NCBI GenBank assembly: GCA_031285465.1
Contig: JAITWD010000015.1
Coordinates: forward strand, 1 to 8,905
Direction of reading: 5' to 3'
DNA: 8,905 nt
Origin: Lachnospiraceae bacterium
GTDB lineage: Bacteria > Bacillota > Clostridia > Lachnospirales > Lachnospiraceae
Of this stretch, positions 5,909-8,905 are shown one piece after another; the first letter of the stretch is position 1; each line of letters opens with the position of its first letter. The notes beneath the pieces are model-generated. The model did not search any database. It worked only from the letters and a program-made list of their open reading frames with translations, and was not told where the DNA came from. Both the position numbers and the translations under genes were made by a program.

Positions 5909-7125
5909 ATAGACCATTTTCCCAAAGTGAAGAACTGTCCGGATATTTTGCAAGAATGTTTTCCGACAGTTTCATAAAGATGATCATTAGCAAGCCCCAC
6001 AGTAAAGCCGCAGCGATCAAAAAAATCGAAATTATTCCGCTCAAGGATAAATACCAGCTAACACTTTATGCGGCGGACAAGGTCTTTCATGAAAATCGCT
6101 CGTTCGATGAAGTGCTTGAGGTATGCATAAAATATATGTGCGATTCTTTTCAGCAGGTCAATGGGTGGGATGGCGAAGCCGAGTATTCATTGATGATAAG
6201 TAAAGGCGGCAAGATTTTTTTTAAGCGGCAGGCGAAAGCGGTCGCACCGGTAAAGGTCAGAGCCGGACATGACCGGAAGAAAAATTACCTGCTGGAAGAG
6301 GGAACGGTGATCCCGCCGTTGATCGATATGGGCATCTTTACCCTGACCGGTCAGGTGGTAAAAAGTAAAGCGGATAAGTTTAAACAGATCAACCGATTAT
6401 TGGAGATAATTGATGATGTAATCAGGGAAGTTTACTTCCTGGAAGTAAACTTCCTGGAAGTAAACGCCCCGGAAATAAACGCCCCGCTTAATATTATTGA
6501 TTTTGGATGCGGGAAATCCTATTTGACCTTTGTGATATATTATTATTTTGTCTATATTAAAAAGATACCGGTAAATATTACCGGGTTGGATCTGAAAGCC
6601 GATGTGATCGAGCGGTGTAATGATTCCGCGAAGAAGTACGGATATGATCGCTTACACTTTGAGGTCGGTGATATCAGCAAATATAAGCCCCACGATCGGG
6701 TTGACATGGTGGTCTCGTTACATGCCTGTGATGTCGCCACCGATTATGCGCTTTATAATGCGGTAAGATGGGAAGCAAAATACATTTTCTGCGTGCCCTG
6801 TTGCCAGCATGAATTAAACCGGCAGATGGAGACCGATTCATTGAAAATCCTGACCCGGTATGGTATCGTAAAGGAGCGGGTCGCTGCCCTGATGACCGAT
6901 GCGATCCGTGCCAATCTATTGGATCACTATGGTTACCGGACCCAGCTGTTAGAGTTTATTGACTTTGACAGCACCCCCAAAAATATCTTGATCCGTGCGG
7001 TCAGAGGTGATCAGAAGGTGCGGAAGAAATCGCATAAATTGGCCGAGGTGCACGCTTTGATGGAGGAATTTGCTTTGCATCCGACATTGTATGATTTGCT
7101 GGCGGACGGGGAAGAGCTTCAGTAA
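5905..7125 (+). CDS. SAM-dependent methyltransferase, Methyltransf_32-like
   Basis: The product is 406 residues; AGGAGG at 5891-5896, 8 nt before ATG 5905, fixes the start. Residues ~1-170 are an N-terminal region I do not recognise, with a conserved-looking GKIFFKRQAKAV segment near the middle. Residues ~195 onward form a class I Rossmann fold: motif I DFGCGKS (199-205), an acidic motif II residue in GLDLK (D229), a motif-III-like GDISKY, then SLHACDVATD (271-280) and VPCCQHE (297-303). The LHAC...TD and PCCQHE signatures are typical of the Methyltransf_32 family (related to METTL25/GSTCD-like proteins). That family often acts on RNA, but the substrate here cannot be told. Between the two regions lies an in-frame 15-nt repeat (FLEVN-FLEVN-APEIN-AP, residues 178-194). 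No strong terminator follows, so read-through into the lipoprotein gene is possible. Confidence 0.8.
   Translation: MNRPFSQSEELSGYFARMFSDSFIKMIISKPHSKAAAIKKIEIIPLKDKYQLTLYAADKVFHENRSFDEVLEVCIKYMCDSFQQVNGWDGEAEYSLMISKGGKIFFKRQAKAVAPVKVRAGHDRKKNYLLEEGTVIPPLIDMGIFTLTGQVVKSKADKFKQINRLLEIIDDVIREVYFLEVNFLEVNAPEINAPLNIIDFGCGKSYLTFVIYYYFVYIKKIPVNITGLDLKADVIERCNDSAKKYGYDRLHFEVGDISKYKPHDRVDMVVSLHACDVATDYALYNAVRWEAKYIFCVPCCQHELNRQMETDSLKILTRYGIVKERVAALMTDAIRANLLDHYGYRTQLLEFIDFDSTPKNILIRAVRGDQKVRKKSHKLAEVHALMEEFALHPTLYDLLADGEELQ
6426..6486. repeat. 15-nt in-frame tandem repeat with a perfect palindrome
   Basis: TTCCTGGAAGTAAAC occurs at 6436-6450 and 6451-6465, followed by the variant GCCCCGGAAATAAAC at 6466-6480 and a partial unit GCCCCG at 6481-6486. 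The first unit and the bases before it form a perfect inverted repeat, with 14-bp arms (6426-6439 and 6441-6454) around a single T. The unit length is a multiple of three, so copy changes keep the methyltransferase in frame. Confidence 0.85.
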
Positions 7126-7164
7126 TTGCCCGGTTGTCCGATAACTGAAAATATGTTTCAGGTG

Positions 7165-7192
7165 TTGTTTGGGTCGCCTTTGGTGGCATAAT
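7165..7192 (+). promoter_or_regulatory. Weak candidate promoter for the lipoprotein/regulator pair
   Basis: TTGTTT at 7165-7170 and CATAAT at 7187-7192 are 16 bp apart, with an extended TG-n (TGGCATAAT). The start would lie near 7199, leaving a leader of only about 11 nt before ATG 7210, so this call is weak. The short hairpin CTGAAA/TTTCAG at 7145-7159 precedes it. Confidence 0.2.
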
Positions 7193-7209
7193 TGAAAGGT
7201 TGAAAGAAG

Positions 7210-7665
7210 ATGACAATAAAACGGAAAAGACCGGTTGCACTAATTGTAGCTGCCTCTATGGCACTGGCGTTGTCCGCCTGTACGGTAAGCAATCCACCGG
7301 ACGATGTCGGGATAAAGGAATCGCCGGCGGCCGTCACCATTAGCGGCAGGTGGGAGATAAGCCATGCGACCGATGGAAATGGTGCGGATTATTCCTTGCA
7401 GACCATTTATGGAACCGGCATAAGCTATGGCGGGGTACTATCGCTTAATGATGATGGGACCTTTAGTAAATATATTGGGATAACCAATGGCGATAGCGAT
7501 GCTTATGAAGGCAGTTACTCGGTAGAGGGCGATATCCTCCGGCTGGAATATCGTAATGGGACGGTGGAAGAGGCCGAATATTTACCGGAGAGTGACCAGA
7601 TAAAAATTGAACAGGAAGATTTTTTGAGCGATGGAATGATCGCCGAATACTGGGAGCGCAAATGA
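7210..7665 (+). CDS. Small lipoprotein with a lipocalin-like beta domain
   Basis: The product is 151 residues. Residues 1-24 are a lipoprotein signal: MTIKRKR, a hydrophobic core, then the lipobox L21-S-A-C24, so the mature protein would be lipid-anchored at Cys24 on the outer face of the membrane. After a short Pro/Asp linker, residues ~44-151 form a beta-rich domain (SGRWEISHA ... GGVLSLNDDGTFSKYIG ... YEGSYSVEGDILRLEY ... MIAEYWERK). This pattern of G-x-W, a 'DDGTF' strand and 'G-x-Y-x-x-x-G-D-x-L-x-L' is common in small lipocalin-like or META-like lipoproteins of Firmicutes. No enzyme motif is seen. The TGA overlaps the ATG of the XRE regulator by four bases, implying coupled translation and a joint role, possibly as an outside sensor. 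That role is inferred. Confidence 0.75.
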   Translation: MTIKRKRPVALIVAASMALALSACTVSNPPDDVGIKESPAAVTISGRWEISHATDGNGADYSLQTIYGTGISYGGVLSLNDDGTFSKYIGITNGDSDAYEGSYSVEGDILRLEYRNGTVEEAEYLPESDQIKIEQEDFLSDGMIAEYWERK

Positions 7666-8240
7666 ACGAACAAAAAATAGCGGCCTTTATCTGCCAGATC
7701 AGGAAAGCCAAAGGGATGACCCAAAAGGAGCTGGCGGAAAGGCTATACGTTACCGACAAGGCGGTTTCTAAGTGGGAACGGGGGCAGAGTAGTCCGAATA
7801 TTTCGGTTTTACCCCGCTTGGCGGAGGTGCTGGATGTTACTGTGGATGAGATACTAAGGGGCGATTTTAACACCGACCCCGATGTTTTGGTGGCGGATAA
7901 TGAGGAGCACTATCCTTTGGAGGCAGGTCGGGATAGCGCGATAGTTGATCATCAGGATATGAATGGTGGCAAGGGTAAAAACACCGCTTTCTTTCAGCAA
8001 AGGTATATCAGAGTGTTAAGATTTATGCCGGTACTGTGGACCTGTTTTTTTGGATTATCGGCGATAGCATTCCTCATTGTCGTTTATCAATTAGATTCAA
8101 TGCGTGAACTGCTGGTGCCAGTATTATTGGATATGTTGATGGGCTGGTTGGTTCTTAGTTCGATAACCGGATTTATTCCCTTGATATTATGCTTTGTCTG
8201 GTATCGGCAAAAACAGGTGGTCAAAGGAAACAATGATTAA
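7662..8240 (+). CDS. XRE-family regulator with C-terminal membrane segments
   Basis: The product is 192 residues. Residues ~5-66 are an XRE/Cro-type helix-turn-helix (IRKAKGMTQKELAERLYVTD, KAVSKWERG, then PRLAEVLDVTVDEIL), a DNA-binding domain. A hydrophilic linker (~67-117) leads to a hydrophobic segment at ~121-142 and a second long one at ~150-181, so the protein should be membrane-anchored with the HTH in the cytoplasm. This layout is common in clostridial one-component regulators. It overlaps the lipoprotein gene by ATGA and has GGGAG at 7652-7656 as a ribosome site inside that gene. The last codons (K-G-N-N-D-stop) lie in a relic of the end of the palindromic repeat, so the original C terminus may have differed. 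A terminator follows at 8326. Target genes are unknown; autoregulation is plausible. Confidence 0.85.
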   Translation: MNEQKIAAFICQIRKAKGMTQKELAERLYVTDKAVSKWERGQSSPNISVLPRLAEVLDVTVDEILRGDFNTDPDVLVADNEEHYPLEAGRDSAIVDHQDMNGGKGKNTAFFQQRYIRVLRFMPVLWTCFFGLSAIAFLIVVYQLDSMRELLVPVLLDMLMGWLVLSSITGFIPLILCFVWYRQKQVVKGNND

Positions 8241-8250
8241 ATCAGCGTTT
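8224..8250. repeat. Relic of the palindromic repeat's right end
   Basis: These 27 bases match the right-end hairpin of copy 2 (8581-8607) at 24 positions; the mismatches are at 8231, 8239 and 8246. The rest of the element is not present on either side. The relic includes the TAA stop (8238-8240) of the XRE regulator. Confidence 0.65.
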
Positions 8251-8325
8251 AAATAAAGATAAAGTATTGGTAACTATTAAGTAGCCAATAGCCCGCGAGG
8301 GTTTTTCAATGTTGAAAAGTATGAC

Positions 8326-8361
8326 AGGTGTCGTTTTGGTTGATTACGCGACACCTTTTTT
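8326..8361 (+). terminator. Intrinsic terminator after the XRE regulator
   Basis: AGGTGTCG (8326-8333) pairs perfectly with CGACACCT (8349-8356), followed by TTTTT. A weaker element, CCCGCGAGGGTTTTT, lies just upstream near 8292-8306. Confidence 0.8.
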
Positions 8362-8414
8362 GTGCTGTAAAAGGGGGGTAAACTGATGGTCTACCCGATT
8401 CTACCGTTAGTTCA

Positions 8415-8443
8415 TTGCGCTGAGTAAGCTCATTATCTACAAT
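8415..8443 (+). promoter_or_regulatory. Possible promoter upstream of the second repeat copy and the ABC gene
   Basis: TTGCGC (8415-8420) and TACAAT (8438-8443) are 17 bp apart. A transcript from about 8450 would pass through repeat copy 2 before reaching the ABC transporter gene. The -35 is weak. The rest of 8362-8486 shows no gene. Confidence 0.3.
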
Positions 8444-8486
8444 TATGGGAAGTGCTAAAGCTCACATATTGTTTGTGTCGCTTTGT

Positions 8487-8612
8487 TAGGGAAACGCTGA
8501 TAAAATCGTTTCCCGCGCCGGATGCGCGGCACAAAGTGCCAGTTTCCGCGGCAAATCCGTGCGCATCCCGCGGAGCGTCTAAGGAAATAATGATTTAATC
8601 AGTGTTTCCTTA
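8487..8612. repeat. MITE-like palindromic repeat, copy 2
   Basis: This is the second copy of the unit at 327-450, in the same orientation. The left hairpin is GGGAAACG/CGTTTCCC (8489-8514). The right terminal repeat TTAATCAGTGTTTCCT (8595-8610) is identical to copy 1, again with TA on both outer sides (8487-8488 and 8611-8612). The internal hairpin GGCAC-AAA-GTGCC is unchanged. The variable bases TGC and CGCGG here, instead of TTT and CGTGG, strengthen GATGCGC/GCGCATC (8521-8527 with 8561-8567) and CGCGG/CCGCG pairing. It lies between the terminator of the XRE gene and the ABC gene, and adds strong RNA structure to any leader of the latter. Confidence 0.8.
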
Positions 8613-8704
8613 GCATATTCGGACGTGTGAGCAATAAATCGAACGCACGCAAATTTGTACCTGTGGCTAAAAGTTTGCGGGTACTGGAGAGGATGGATAT
8701 TATT

Positions 8705-8905
8705 ATGGCAGAGAAGATGATCACAGTAACAGGGCTACACAAGAAATATGGTAAAAAAACGGTGGTGGAGCAGGTCGGATTTGAATTGGAGCGGGGTATG
8801 ATCCTGGGGCTTTTGGGCCCCAACGGGGCGGGAAAAACTACCACGCTTAAGATGATCACCAACCTATGTTCCCGCGAAGGGGGAAGTGTTACCATCAATG
8901 GCTTC
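8705..8905 (+). CDS. ABC transporter ATP-binding protein, N-terminal part (runs off the right edge)
   Basis: The 67 visible residues begin MAEKMITVTGLHKKYGKKTV, with the aromatic A-loop Tyr (residue 15) that stacks on ATP, and contain a perfect Walker A motif GPNGAGKTT (38-46) followed by T-L-K-M-I. This is the usual start of a DrrA/CcmA-type exporter ATPase (about 230-310 residues in full). The permease partner would lie to the right. GGAGAGGA at 8686-8693 lies 11 nt before ATG 8705, a little long; an in-frame ATG at 8693 overlaps that site and is less likely. The exported substrate cannot be predicted from this part. Confidence 0.85.
   Translation, partial: MAEKMITVTGLHKKYGKKTVVEQVGFELERGMILGLLGPNGAGKTTTLKMITNLCSREGGSVTINGF

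Noticed and set aside
6436..6486. CRISPR-like array
   Set aside because: The 15-nt units are directly adjacent without spacers and lie in frame inside a methyltransferase gene.
7463..7873. 136-codon minus-strand ORF across the lipoprotein/regulator junction
   Set aside because: It is antisense to two well-supported overlapping genes, without a ribosome site or a familiar domain.

Overview
The window reads as chromosomal DNA of a Gram-positive, clostridia-like anaerobe (Bacillota). The evidence is strong AGGAGG-type ribosome sites, TATAAT-type promoters, intrinsic terminators with T tails, a lipobox lipoprotein, an XRE regulator with membrane segments, a PdaB-type polysaccharide deacetylase remnant and large secreted surface proteins. 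No ribosomal or other phylogenetic marker is present, so the genus stays open. All supported genes are on the + strand.

Left part (1-1080): the C-terminal end of a serine recombinase runs in from the left edge. It stops inside a ~120 bp palindromic repeat (copy 1, about 327-450). After a further ~70 bp comes a polysaccharide deacetylase that has lost its 5' part, followed by an intrinsic terminator. This looks like the scarred edge of a mobile element.

Middle part (1081-5680): two secreted surface-protein genes, each behind a long leader and each closed by its own terminator. The first (1539-3665) has a signal peptide, an ALK/LTK-like glycine-rich domain and five ~80-residue beta-type repeats. 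The second (4092-5558) has a signal peptide, two PPC-like domains and an Ig/carboxypeptidase-regulatory-like end. The leader of the second folds on paper into a closed multi-helix RNA (3923-4062), which is the best candidate here for an unassigned riboswitch-like element.

Right part (5681-8905): a Methyltransf_32-like SAM-dependent methyltransferase (5905-7125) is preceded by two mini-ORFs chained by ATGA overlaps and carries an in-frame 15-nt repeat array containing a perfect palindrome. Then come a small lipoprotein (7210-7665) and, overlapping it by ATGA, a membrane-anchored XRE regulator (7662-8240). A terminator and a second copy of the palindromic repeat (about 8487-8612) follow, and the window ends in the first 67 codons of an ABC transporter ATPase.

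The most notable recurring theme is the palindromic repeat. It has ~16 bp terminal inverted repeats, apparent TA flanks and ends that are themselves hairpins. Its end sequence supplies the stop codon of the recombinase, and a 27-bp relic of an end supplies the stop codon of the XRE regulator.
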